NCBI GenBank assembly: GCA_019323525.1
Contig: JAHWHD010000061.1
Coordinates: 1-14,956 of the forward strand
Direction of reading: 5' to 3'
From: Candidatus Woesearchaeota archaeon
GTDB lineage: Archaea; Nanobdellota; Nanobdellia; Woesearchaeales; JAHWHD01
DNA length: 14,956 bases
Shown here: piece by piece, positions 5,462-12,335 of the stretch
Layout: the number at the start of each line of letters is the position of its first letter
How positions within the stretch are numbered: the first letter of the stretch is position 1
Made by a program: the position numbers and the translations under genes
The notes under the pieces: generated by a model
Told to the model about the DNA's origin: nothing
What the model saw: the letters and a program-made list of their open reading frames with translations, nothing else
Database searches by the model: none

Positions 5462-6951
5462 TGACCAACACCCTGGAAACTATTCTTTACACTACAATCT
5501 CTAGACAGTTTGACAAATTCCGCGAATAAAGGGATCTTGACAGGTGTGGCAAACCTTGCAAAGTTTGATGTGATTATTGCCTCTCCTTTATCAAGCGAAG
5601 CTATGTTTCTGTTGTCGGTGCTTAGGTCCTGGCTTGCACTTTCTATGATTGCCTGCCTTTCAGGAGCCATCTCAATACCCAGAATTATCTTGGTGTTCAT
5701 GTTAGCAAGTATCTGCCTGGGAATTAATGAGGGCAACTGCGTTATCGCTGTCAAACCAACCTTGAACTTACGCCCCTCTCTGGCAATTGTCGAAAATATA
5801 TTAGGCCCTGCTTCAAGCACCTCTTTACCCAAAACCCTTGGCGCCTCTTCCAGTACAACAGAGACAACTGGTTTATCCTTTAGCTCCCCTGTGATCTTGT
5901 AATGCTTATACCTGTTGAAGACCTCGCTCACAATTATTGAGCCTACCAGGATTTCAACTGCCCCTGAAAAATTAGATGTATCTATGATTACTGTGTTACC
6001 TGTTTCAAGTTGTGCGCAGATATCAGCCACAGTTGTCTCCCCTGCATTAATATCGAACACACCTTTACAGTACAACTTATCAGAAAAGTCAAGGTCAAGC
6101 AAAGACATCAACTTTCTTTTGATTACTGCTAATGTTCCTTCATGGAAGTTTACGTTCAAAGGCTTCTCCATCAACACAGACTCTATCCATCTGCTCCCAT
6201 AATTTTTATAGTAAAGGTTAAGAGCGTCTTTTTGTGGCTGGGAGAGGTTAAGTACTCCGTTAAGATGGCTTGGCCTCAAGATATTTAGATTAATCTTAAG
6301 GGTTCTTGCGCCTGCTGGCGGATTTTTGGTATAATAGATTACTTTCTCTGACTTTGGATGGTCCTTAAGCCCAAGCTTGTTCCTGCCATAGTACTCGTCA
6401 TGCGGGTCAAGAACAAGTATACCGCAGTAGTCTTTATCAACCTGGCTCCATAACAGCACAGAACAAAGATTAGACTTACCTTTTCCTGTCTGTGCAGGTA
6501 TGAGTATATGGTGGCTGAACACAGAATCTCCTCTTAGGCATATGTCAATATCAAGAACCTTGCTTCCAGACCTTAACTTTCCTATGTATAAAGGATTGAC
6601 TGGTGTTGTTAGAAACTCCAGGTCCTGTTTAGTGACAGCCCTGACTGTAGAGAAAAAATCAGGCAGTATCTTTGAAGAACTTTCAGTCTTAAGATTGATT
6701 AACGGTTTTAGAAAAGCAAGAGTGTAACTTCTTAAATCTCTATCCATGAACTCCAGGTCAGCCTGCTCTTCAATATGCAGGCCCGATATCAGCTCAAGAT
6801 TCTGCTGCGATATCTGAGAACCAAAAACAAGTTCATAGACCTGTAAAAGCACCTTATCAGCTACAAGAAGCTCTCCAATCTCAAGATGCTCACCTGACTT
6901 CTGCCTCACAACTATCTTTCCAAACTCCCCAGAAATGACCTGACCTTTCAT
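5458..6951 (-). CDS. herA: HerA DNA translocase/helicase
   Basis: HerA is a hexameric FtsK/HerA-family ATPase that drives DNA into NurA during end resection. The 497-residue product begins with a beta-rich HAS-barrel-like region (1-30, GQVISGEFGKIVVRQ). Walker A is AQTGKGKS at 153-160, with alanine where the first glycycine of the P-loop usually stands, as I recall for some archaeal HerA. Walker B is GILVLDPHDE at 177-186. VVLEEAPR (366-372) carries the catalytic acids, ITQLPS (403-408) the sensor glutamine, and PRQILANMNTK (411-421) the probable arginine finger. The leaderless ATG at 6951 is 30 bases after the start of a TATA box. mre11 follows with a 4-base overlap. NurA is encoded 4.4 kb further downstream in a separate unit. 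Confidence 0.93.
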   Translation of the reverse strand: MKGQVISGEFGKIVVRQKSGEHLEIGELLVADKVLLQVYELVFGSQISQQNLELISGLHIEEQADLEFMDRDLRSYTLAFLKPLINLKTESSSKILPDFFSTVRAVTKQDLEFLTTPVNPLYIGKLRSGSKVLDIDICLRGDSVFSHHILIPAQTGKGKSNLCSVLLWSQVDKDYCGILVLDPHDEYYGRNKLGLKDHPKSEKVIYYTKNPPAGARTLKINLNILRPSHLNGVLNLSQPQKDALNLYYKNYGSRWIESVLMEKPLNVNFHEGTLAVIKRKLMSLLDLDFSDKLYCKGVFDINAGETTVADICAQLETGNTVIIDTSNFSGAVEILVGSIIVSEVFNRYKHYKITGELKDKPVVSVVLEEAPRVLGKEVLEAGPNIFSTIAREGRKFKVGLTAITQLPSLIPRQILANMNTKIILGIEMAPERQAIIESASQDLSTDNRNIASLDKGEAIITSNFARFATPVKIPLFAEFVKLSRDCSVKNSFQGVGQ

Positions 6952-6972
6952 AAGCCAGACACCTTTTTTCAG

Positions 6973-6990
6973 TTATATAAACCTTTTTGT
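6973..6990 (-). promoter_or_regulatory. Leaderless promoter of herA-mre11
   Basis: The minus strand reads ACAAAAAGG then TTTATATAA. The TATA box begins exactly 30 bases and the ACAA box 39 bases before the herA ATG, so the transcript should start at or a few bases before the ATG. Confidence 0.65.
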
Positions 6991-7017
6991 TCATTTAAAA
7001 AGCCAGTATTATATTTC

Positions 7018-7035
7018 ACAACAAAATATTTAAAG
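7018..7035 (+). promoter_or_regulatory. Leaderless promoter of the ribbon-helix-helix-like gene
   Basis: ACAACAAAA followed by TATTTAAAG, with the TATA segment starting 30 bases before the ATG at 7057. The first 12 bases are identical to those of the MEMO1-family gene promoter at 8762, at the same distance from its ATG. Confidence 0.6.
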
Positions 7036-7056
7036 TCCGGGATAAAGGATATAGAC

Positions 7057-7476
7057 ATGGCAAAAAAAGCCCTCACGTTGCACATGGATGACAAGATTAT
7101 AGACGATTTCAGAAACTTCTGCCAGCTAAACGCTCTCAAGCTAAGCGCCAAGGTAGAACTTCTTCTAAAAAAAGAGATGGAGACAGCGCACAGCAATCCC
7201 ACCCTTATCAAGCTTTTCGAGGACATTATACAAAAACAGAGTTTCAAGTCTGCATCAGAAAATCCTAAACAGGAAAAGATCATACAAAAAACAGAAGATA
7301 AAGATGATGACGAGTACATAGAAATCAAAGCCCCCACAAATGAACCTGAAGAAAATTCCAGGAAAAAAGAATCTCCTTCAGAGAAACCAAAACCCGCTCC
7401 TGCACATCATCCAGTACAACCTAATGTTGACAAAGTGCCTTCAATCGAACATCTAAGAAGAGTAAAAGGGTTATGA
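7057..7476 (+). CDS. Ribbon-helix-helix-like protein with disordered acidic tail
   Basis: The first 42 residues of this 139-residue protein fit a CopG/Arc-type ribbon-helix-helix: a short strand (KALTLHMD), helix 1 (DKIIDDFRNFCQLNAL) and helix 2 (KLSAKVELLLKKEME). Such domains dimerise and bind DNA. The rest, from about residue 65, is low-complexity and charged, rich in E, K, D, P and S, and probably disordered. It ends in a more ordered-looking segment, PSIEHLRRVKGL (128-139), which could be a partner-binding motif. The gene is divergent from herA (about 105 bases between starts) and ends in a 6-base tail-to-tail overlap with the PIN gene. The fold is inferred from pattern only; the target is unknown. 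Confidence 0.65.
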   Translation: MAKKALTLHMDDKIIDDFRNFCQLNALKLSAKVELLLKKEMETAHSNPTLIKLFEDIIQKQSFKSASENPKQEKIIQKTEDKDDDEYIEIKAPTNEPEENSRKKESPSEKPKPAPAHHPVQPNVDKVPSIEHLRRVKGL

Positions 7477-7487
7477 TTTTACATAAC
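7470..7487. other. Small inverted repeat across two overlapping stop codons
   Basis: GTTATG-ATTTTA-CATAAC: perfect 6-base arms and a 6-base loop, covering the stop codons of both the ribbon-helix-helix-like gene and the convergent PIN gene. It could be a weak bidirectional transcription end signal, but the stem is short and AT-rich. Confidence 0.3.
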
Positions 7488-8163
7488 GCAAAATCTCGTC
7501 TATTTCTTCTCTCGTAACTGCGGATCCGTTTAACTTGAACGCCCATAGAAGAGAACTTAGCAACTTCCTTCTTCCGTTTGCCATCTCACTTGGAATATAC
7601 AAGTCAAGAAGACCCATCTCATACGCAACAGTGACAAGCTCGATAGAACGTATCAACCTTAAACTTCCTACTTCATCCTTAAACCGTTTAAGGCTTTGCT
7701 TATCAACCTTGACATTCGTATGCAGCCTTCTTCTTAATAGACTTGCTAAAGCTTCAGGCTTCTCGACTATTACTCTTAAGGTTCTCTCATCAACAACCAT
7801 TGCATCTGCATTGTACTTTAAAGCAGCAACAAGAGACTCCATCTCTGCGTAATGAAGTATCTGCAGTGGACGATCATGATAAAAATAGACATTATTGGCA
7901 ATACCCATTAGATGCAGTGCTTGTTCGTGCAGACCTTTAGCATCAAATACTGAAAGATACTTTTTTCTTACAGCCCTGATCAGCTGCAACGCCTCAAAAC
8001 TAAACTTTTTTGAAGAGAGAGGCTTATCGATCAACTCCCGTTTAACACCAGGGGTAATACTAAAATCTCCTTTAAACTTCTTGTTCATGGTTCCAAGCAA
8101 CCACAGCAGATTGTTTAACGTAAGATTTATTACAGGTCCTGTATCAAATATTAAACGTCTCAT
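7471..8163 (-). CDS. PIN-domain protein, possible RNase
   Basis: PIN domains are metal-dependent RNases found in VapC-type toxins and in RNA-processing factors. In this 230-residue protein the N-terminal acid is D7 in IFDTGPVINL. The middle acids are E107 and E109 in YAEMESL, and the late acids are D120 and D125 in ADAMVVDERTLR, in the order expected for the fold. The protein is about 80-100 residues longer than a minimal VapC. The extra C-terminal part (about 165-230) is helical and ends in a possible small HTH-like segment (VTREEIDEILRYV). It overlaps the stop of the upstream HTH gene by 4 bases, with GAGGAA in front of the ATG. It may be a toxin or a housekeeping RNase; the pairing alone does not decide. 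Confidence 0.78.
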   Translation of the reverse strand: MRRLIFDTGPVINLTLNNLLWLLGTMNKKFKGDFSITPGVKRELIDKPLSSKKFSFEALQLIRAVRKKYLSVFDAKGLHEQALHLMGIANNVYFYHDRPLQILHYAEMESLVAALKYNADAMVVDERTLRVIVEKPEALASLLRRRLHTNVKVDKQSLKRFKDEVGSLRLIRSIELVTVAYEMGLLDLYIPSEMANGRRKLLSSLLWAFKLNGSAVTREEIDEILRYVKS

Positions 8164-8720
8164 TTGAACAACTTCCTCGTAAACCTAAGCCTTGCTTTGA
8201 CATCATCGACAAACATCTCTTTTTCAAACACATGCGTACGTCCTATATACTCCATCAATTCCCATTGCGAAATTCCCATAAGGTCTGCTGCTTTTCCTAA
8301 CGACAGGCCATGCTCGAACAACTTGCTACCTTTCTTTATACGGGCCTTTGTCACGACCTCTTCGATATACATCTTAAGCTTCCTGTCGATCGCTCCAATT
8401 AGCCTGAAAAGCCGTAATATCGCCTTCCTGTAATTCTGTACATTATCCTTGTCAAGATAATCCTTTGCAGCTTTCAAAAGCTCTGTTATCTTAGTATAAT
8501 AACTCTCTGCAAGATAAACTGGCCTCTCAATAACCTTATAGACTGAATATATCAATACAGCGATCGAGATGGAATCCTCATCTTGGTATATCGAGGCATT
8601 ATGTATAACATGATCACTCACTTCAGAAAGTTCAAGTATATCCTTCTCCTCCCTGACCTCAAGAATGTCTAAGGTCTCATTCAGAATCTTAAGTATATCC
8701 TCTTTTATTTTAGGTTCCAT
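8160..8720 (-). CDS. Helical protein with C-terminal HTH, partner of the PIN protein
   Basis: The family is not named. The 186-residue product is mostly helical. Residues 36-65 (HVIHNASIYQDEDSISIAVL and onward) look like a conserved core. Residues 130-162 contain a clear helix-turn-helix (GLSLGKAADLMGISQWELME, then YIGRTHV) of the type seen in UPF0175-like antitoxins, where 'A-D-L-x-G-I-S' forms the turn and 'W-E-L-M-E' starts the recognition helix. The gene precedes the PIN gene with an ATGA overlap, the order usual for antitoxin then toxin. Its leaderless promoter abuts an inverted repeat shared with the divergent MEMO1-family gene, so self-regulation is possible. The antitoxin role is inferred from order and HTH only. 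Confidence 0.7.
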   Translation of the reverse strand: MEPKIKEDILKILNETLDILEVREEKDILELSEVSDHVIHNASIYQDEDSISIAVLIYSVYKVIERPVYLAESYYTKITELLKAAKDYLDKDNVQNYRKAILRLFRLIGAIDRKLKMYIEEVVTKARIKKGSKLFEHGLSLGKAADLMGISQWELMEYIGRTHVFEKEMFVDDVKARLRFTRKLFK

Positions 8721-8742
8721 TAGAGATATTTAAATAACTGAG

Positions 8743-8760
8743 ATTTATAAATGTTGTTGT
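8743..8760 (-). promoter_or_regulatory. Leaderless promoter of the HTH-PIN pair
   Basis: The minus strand reads ACAACAACA then TTTATAAAT; the TATA box begins 31 bases before the ATG at 8720. A second AT-rich stretch (TATTTAAATA, 8736-8727) is too close to the ATG to be the main TATA box. Confidence 0.6.
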
Positions 8761-8768
8761 TACAACAA
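8754..8768. promoter_or_regulatory. Inverted repeat between two divergent TATA boxes
   Basis: TTGTTGT-T-ACAACAA has perfect 7-base arms around a single base. It fills nearly all the space between the TATA box of the HTH-PIN pair (8743-8751) and that of the MEMO1-family gene (8771-8779). It may be an operator, or simply two ACAACAA BRE-like boxes back to back, since a similar box precedes other TATA boxes in the window. Confidence 0.5.
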
Positions 8769-8779
8769 AATATATAAAT
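8762..8779 (+). promoter_or_regulatory. Leaderless promoter of the MEMO1-family gene
   Basis: ACAACAAAA followed by TATATAAAT; the TATA box begins 30 bases before the ATG at 8801. No Shine-Dalgarno site is present. Confidence 0.65.
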
Positions 8780-8800
8780 CAAAAAATAAAGAATACAAAC

Positions 8801-9664
8801 ATGAGATCGCCAATTGTAGCAGGAAGCTTTTACCCTTCAGACTTTGGAGAACTTGACAAGTCAATAAACGATTGCTTCATTGGCAAGCTGGGTCCTGGAA
8901 GCCTTCCTTCAAAAAGAACTGAGAAAAAGATTGCTGGTGCAATCGTGCCGCATGCAGGGTACCAATACTCAGGCCAATGCGCTGCATGGGCATATAAGGA
9001 GATTGCTGAATCAGAGTTTCCACAGATATTCATCATACTGGGCAATGACCATTCAGGTATTGGCGAGGATTGCGTTTCTACAGAAGACTGGCTTACTCCG
9101 CTAGGAATTGTAAAGACTGATAAGTACCTTGCAAAGAAGCTCATTGACAACAGTACACTTCACGAGAACAATAAAGCACACTATGAAGAACACTCAATAG
9201 AAGTGCAGCTCCCTTTTCTGTTAATATCCAACAAAGACCATCTGAGAGACATCAAGATTGTTGCTGTAATGGTTTCGTCTAATAACTATAAAGCTATAGC
9301 CGAGAGGATCTCCAGAATAATCAACGAATCAAAGAAAAAAGTCTGCATAATCTGTTCATCTGACTTCACTCACTACGGCCCTAACTATGGCTTTGTACCA
9401 TTCAAGGGAGATGTAAAGGAGAACCTATATGAACTTGATAAAAAAGCCATCTCATTCATTAACAAATTTGATACTGAAGCATTTCTACAGTTTATCAGGA
9501 ATACCAAAACAACGATCTGCGGCTCAAGAAACATCGCTGTTATGATAGAATTATGCAAAAATCTAGGCGCGCAGAAAGCAGAACTTCTAAGATACTACAC
9601 CTCCGGCGATATAGTGAACGACTACAGCAACGCAGTCGGTTATGCATCCATCATTTTTTACTGA
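8801..9664 (+). CDS. amrB: MEMO1/AmmeMemoRadiSam protein B family
   Basis: The product is a 287-residue full-length member of the MEMO1 family (PF01875), related to extradiol dioxygenases and found as protein B of AmmeMemoRadiSam systems. Family landmarks are the start RSPIVAGSFYP, VPHAGYQYSG (H51), GNDHSG (H84), EEHSIEVQLPFL (129-140), CSSDFTHYG (185-193) and TICGSRNIAV (C240). H51, H84 and C240 match the three positions reported to bind iron in human MEMO1, so a metal site is probably kept. Neither the AMMECR1-like protein A nor the radical-SAM partner is adjacent here. The gene is divergent from the HTH-PIN pair across an 80-base region with the inverted repeat at 8754-8768. The family is confident; the reaction is unknown. 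Confidence 0.92.
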   Translation: MRSPIVAGSFYPSDFGELDKSINDCFIGKLGPGSLPSKRTEKKIAGAIVPHAGYQYSGQCAAWAYKEIAESEFPQIFIILGNDHSGIGEDCVSTEDWLTPLGIVKTDKYLAKKLIDNSTLHENNKAHYEEHSIEVQLPFLLISNKDHLRDIKIVAVMVSSNNYKAIAERISRIINESKKKVCIICSSDFTHYGPNYGFVPFKGDVKENLYELDKKAISFINKFDTEAFLQFIRNTKTTICGSRNIAVMIELCKNLGAQKAELLRYYTSGDIVNDYSNAVGYASIIFY

Positions 9665-9703
9665 TTTTCGTCCCAAAATTGAGACAAAACCCTCTGCAAA
9701 ACC

Positions 9704-9711
9704 TTTAAATA
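9704..9711 (+). promoter_or_regulatory. TATA box of the long coiled-coil gene
   Basis: AAAACC followed by TTTAAATA, starting 56 bases before the ATG at 9760. It implies transcription from about 9730-9735 and a leader of roughly 27 bases. Confidence 0.6.
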
Positions 9712-9746
9712 TAAGCTGTGCTATTCCAGAGTAGTAATAACTGTTT

Positions 9747-9752
9747 GGGGGA
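9747..9752 (+). promoter_or_regulatory. Shine-Dalgarno-like site fixing the coiled-coil start
   Basis: GGGGGA lies 7 bases before the ATG at 9760. It favours that ATG over the in-frame GTG at 9718, which is upstream of the predicted transcript start. Confidence 0.6.
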
Positions 9753-9759
9753 ATCACTT

Positions 9760-12309
9760 ATGCCTAGTATCAGAAAGGTAGAACACAATCTAAAAGAATC
9801 GTTTGCAGCCGTAAGGAACGATATAGAAGAACTAAAACGCTCTAATCGAGAGATTATAACGCAAAGGAATCACATTCTTATTAAGCTTGACAAAAACCTT
9901 AAGAATTCATTCGGTCATGTAAAGGAAGATGTAGAAGAGCTTCGCTCATTCAAAACAGATTTTGAAGAGAAGTCTGCACAAGATAAGAAAGAGACAATAA
10001 AAAGACTCGACGGGTTCGATTCTTCTATCGCCAACCTGGAAAAACGTTATGACAAGATTCTCACACTTAAAGATGATCTGCAGAAACAGGATAAAGCCAG
10101 GAAAAAGCTCGAGAAAGAACTCAAAGTCCTTGCCAAGAATATCAAGAAGACGTTCAAGCAGTACATTAAATCTGAAGATTTTGATAAAGAATTCAATTTT
10201 GTTGACAAAGACCTGTCAAAACTGCACAAAGAGATATCCACCATAAAGAAAGTGCTTACATACTTCAAGAATCAGGTAAAGGATATCGACCAGTTCAAGC
10301 AAGGACATCTTACTAGAATCGCAATAACTAATAAGGTAAAGAACCAGGAAAAGAATATCGAGAGCCTACGGCAAGAACTAAAATCATTTGATTCTGATTT
10401 AAACATTGTTGACGAGATGGATGTGCAGCTCAGAAACATCAAGACAAATATTGTTAATAATTCCAAGAGGCTCAAGCAAGAACTCGATACAGAGACTAAA
10501 TCAATCAAGTCAGAATTCTACAAGAAAATCAGGGAACTTGTAACATTCAAAGAGTTTGATGATGAGCTTAGTACGATTGATAAGGACATCACAAAACTCA
10601 GCCTGTTCGTCAAGAGCATAAACAAGACCAATAAAGATATCGAAAATCTGAAGAAAGCCACTAAAGAGCTTCCAGATTTATTCAAAAGAAACGAAACTAA
10701 CGAGAGACTTATATCAGAACTTGAAAAAGATGCTCAAACTCTAACTAAAGATGTTCCTGCCTTGGCCAAGAAGGTCGAGACTAATGAAAAACAGATTTCT
10801 AGCATGTCAAAGAGGATGTCAGTGCTCAATAAGGACATTGACCTTTACGATGAGGTTGATGCTGATATAGAAGATATCAAGAAAAAGCTTGTAACAAAAT
10901 CCGAGTTCAACAACACAATCAATTTGATTGAGAAAAAGTTATCTGAGATTAAGAAGCTTGAAAAACAGTTCAAAGAACTTAAAGAACTCGGCTCTTCAAA
11001 GAAAGATATTGAAAAACAAGAAAAATACTATGATAACAATTTTGTAGCAAGAAAGGAGTTTGATAAGGAACTTAACACTGAGATAAAGGAGTTCAGGAAA
11101 GAGATTGACGATCTCGAAAAATCATTCCAGAAGCAACTTGATGCATTATCAGGGAAAGCAAAGAGATATTCAGATTCTGCCGCATCAAAGATGGCATTCA
11201 ACTCTTTTGAACTAAGGGAAAGAAACCGGCGCGACGATTTTGAGAAGTCAGTTGAAGATAAGATCAAAAACACCAGAAAACTCATTTCAGAACTTGAGAA
11301 AGACGTCTCGTATCGTGAAGACAACCAAGCTTTAGAGAAGGAGCTCAGCAAGCTAAAGTCAGACTTGAAAAGGCTGATCTCAAAAGAAGAGATTGATAGT
11401 CTTAAGAAAGAGTTTGTAGAGCTAAAGGACGCTCTCAAGAACCTTTCGTCTAAGGACGAGATAGATAGGGTCAAGAAAGACATAAAAGATGTAAAAGATG
11501 ATGCACACTCAAACTATAAACTCATTGTAAGCACCCAGAAACAGAACAACAAGATTCTTAAGAGTAATGGTAAAAAGGACAAGCTTCTCAAGAAAGAGCA
11601 TAAGAGAGAAGAGAAGAAAGAACAAAAGAAAACAGCTGGCAAGAAAGGATTCTTTGACAAGATAGCTGACTTCTTCCTTGAAGAAGACAAGGAAAGCAAG
11701 AAAAAAAACGAAAAAGAAGATAAAAAGAAAAACCTAGAGGAACGTAAAAAAGAAGAGCTGCGAAAGAAGGAAGAAGAAAAGAAAGAAAAACAGCGATCAA
11801 AGAGAGAAGAGCAAAAAAGAAAAGAACTTATGAGAAAGGAAAAAGACAGAAAAAGAAAAGAAGAGATAAAAAAGAAGCAGCAAGAGAAAAAAGAGAAAGA
11901 GAGGCTTAGAAAAGAAGAGCAAAAGAAAAAAGCTGCTGCAATAAGAGAGGCTCAGAAAAAGAAGTTACTGGAAAAAAAAGAACGAGAGCGTCTCGAGAAG
12001 GAACTCCAGAAGAAGAGAGAACAGGAAAGAAAGGAAAAAGAAAAACAGAGAAGGGATGAAGAGAGATTAAAGGAGCAAGAAAGGATGTTAGATGAAAAAA
12101 AACAGGCGCAACAACAGAAAGCGCAAAAAGCAGTAGAAGAAACTAAAACAACTGAGAAAAAAACAGAATCAAAGCCAGGCCTATTCAAGAAATTCGCTGG
12201 ATTCTTTGTAGAAGAACTCCCTGAGCAAAAGCAAAAGAAAACATACCAGAAAAAGAAGCCTGAGGAAAAATATTTCCAAAGAATCGATGGGACAAAGAAA
12301 AAGGAATAA
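9760..12309 (+). CDS. Giant coiled-coil protein with K/E-rich single-helix tail
   Basis: The family is not recognised; 849 residues, no signal peptide, membrane segment or nucleotide-binding motif. Residues 1-615 are almost continuous heptad coiled coil. Two near-copies, LKESFAAVRNDIEEL (11-25) and LKNSFGHVKEDVEEL (47-61), open the protein. Longer internal repeats follow, with FDKE/FDDE-type starts near 138, 261, 380 and 431. Residues about 628-642 (KKGFFDKIADFFLEE) and 805-819 (KPGLFKKFAGFFVEE) are two copies of one amphipathic motif. They bracket about 160 residues composed almost only of K, E, R and Q, typical of a rigid single alpha helix. The start at 9760 is supported by a Shine-Dalgarno-like site and TATA box. 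A structural or scaffold role is inferred. It is not Rad50 or SMC, because Walker motifs are absent. Confidence 0.85.
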   Translation: MPSIRKVEHNLKESFAAVRNDIEELKRSNREIITQRNHILIKLDKNLKNSFGHVKEDVEELRSFKTDFEEKSAQDKKETIKRLDGFDSSIANLEKRYDKILTLKDDLQKQDKARKKLEKELKVLAKNIKKTFKQYIKSEDFDKEFNFVDKDLSKLHKEISTIKKVLTYFKNQVKDIDQFKQGHLTRIAITNKVKNQEKNIESLRQELKSFDSDLNIVDEMDVQLRNIKTNIVNNSKRLKQELDTETKSIKSEFYKKIRELVTFKEFDDELSTIDKDITKLSLFVKSINKTNKDIENLKKATKELPDLFKRNETNERLISELEKDAQTLTKDVPALAKKVETNEKQISSMSKRMSVLNKDIDLYDEVDADIEDIKKKLVTKSEFNNTINLIEKKLSEIKKLEKQFKELKELGSSKKDIEKQEKYYDNNFVARKEFDKELNTEIKEFRKEIDDLEKSFQKQLDALSGKAKRYSDSAASKMAFNSFELRERNRRDDFEKSVEDKIKNTRKLISELEKDVSYREDNQALEKELSKLKSDLKRLISKEEIDSLKKEFVELKDALKNLSSKDEIDRVKKDIKDVKDDAHSNYKLIVSTQKQNNKILKSNGKKDKLLKKEHKREEKKEQKKTAGKKGFFDKIADFFLEEDKESKKKNEKEDKKKNLEERKKEELRKKEEEKKEKQRSKREEQKRKELMRKEKDRKRKEEIKKKQQEKKEKERLRKEEQKKKAAAIREAQKKKLLEKKERERLEKELQKKREQERKEKEKQRRDEERLKEQERMLDEKKQAQQQKAQKAVEETKTTEKKTESKPGLFKKFAGFFVEELPEQKQKKTYQKKKPEEKYFQRIDGTKKKE

Positions 12310-12314
12310 ATACG
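12306..12314 (+). promoter_or_regulatory. Possible leaderless promoter of the DUF192 gene
   Basis: ATAAATACG (from 12306), preceded by GAAAAAGGA, begins 30 bases before the ATG at 12336 and overlaps the stop codon of the coiled-coil gene. It is weaker than the other TATA boxes; read-through from upstream is the alternative. Confidence 0.4.
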
Positions 12315-12322
12315 AGTTCTGA

Positions 12323-12328
12323 TTTTTT
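12323..12328 (+). terminator. Possible oligo-T terminator after the coiled-coil gene
   Basis: A run of six T lies 14 bases after the coiled-coil stop codon. Archaeal RNA polymerase often stops at such runs without a hairpin. It lies just before the predicted transcript start of the next gene. Confidence 0.3.
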
Positions 12329-12335
12329 ATTATAT

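Noticed and set aside
9718..9759. GTG at 9718 as the start of the coiled-coil gene
   Set aside because: It lies only about 14 bases after the TATA box, before the likely transcript start, and has no ribosome-binding site; the ATG at 9760 has GGGGGA at proper spacing.
11700..12170. Repetitive A/G-rich tract as a DNA repeat array
   Set aside because: The repetitiveness comes from K and E codons of a charged helix; I see no regular nucleotide period or identical units.
11028..12188. Long open frames antisense to the coiled-coil gene, rich in S, F and L
   Set aside because: They are what K/E/D-rich coding sequence gives on the opposite strand; no promoter, ribosome-binding site or domain supports them.
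9760..12309. The 849-residue coiled-coil protein as a missing Rad50 or SMC
   Set aside because: No Walker A, signature or Walker B motif and no CxxC zinc hook is present; its ends are not ATPase-like.
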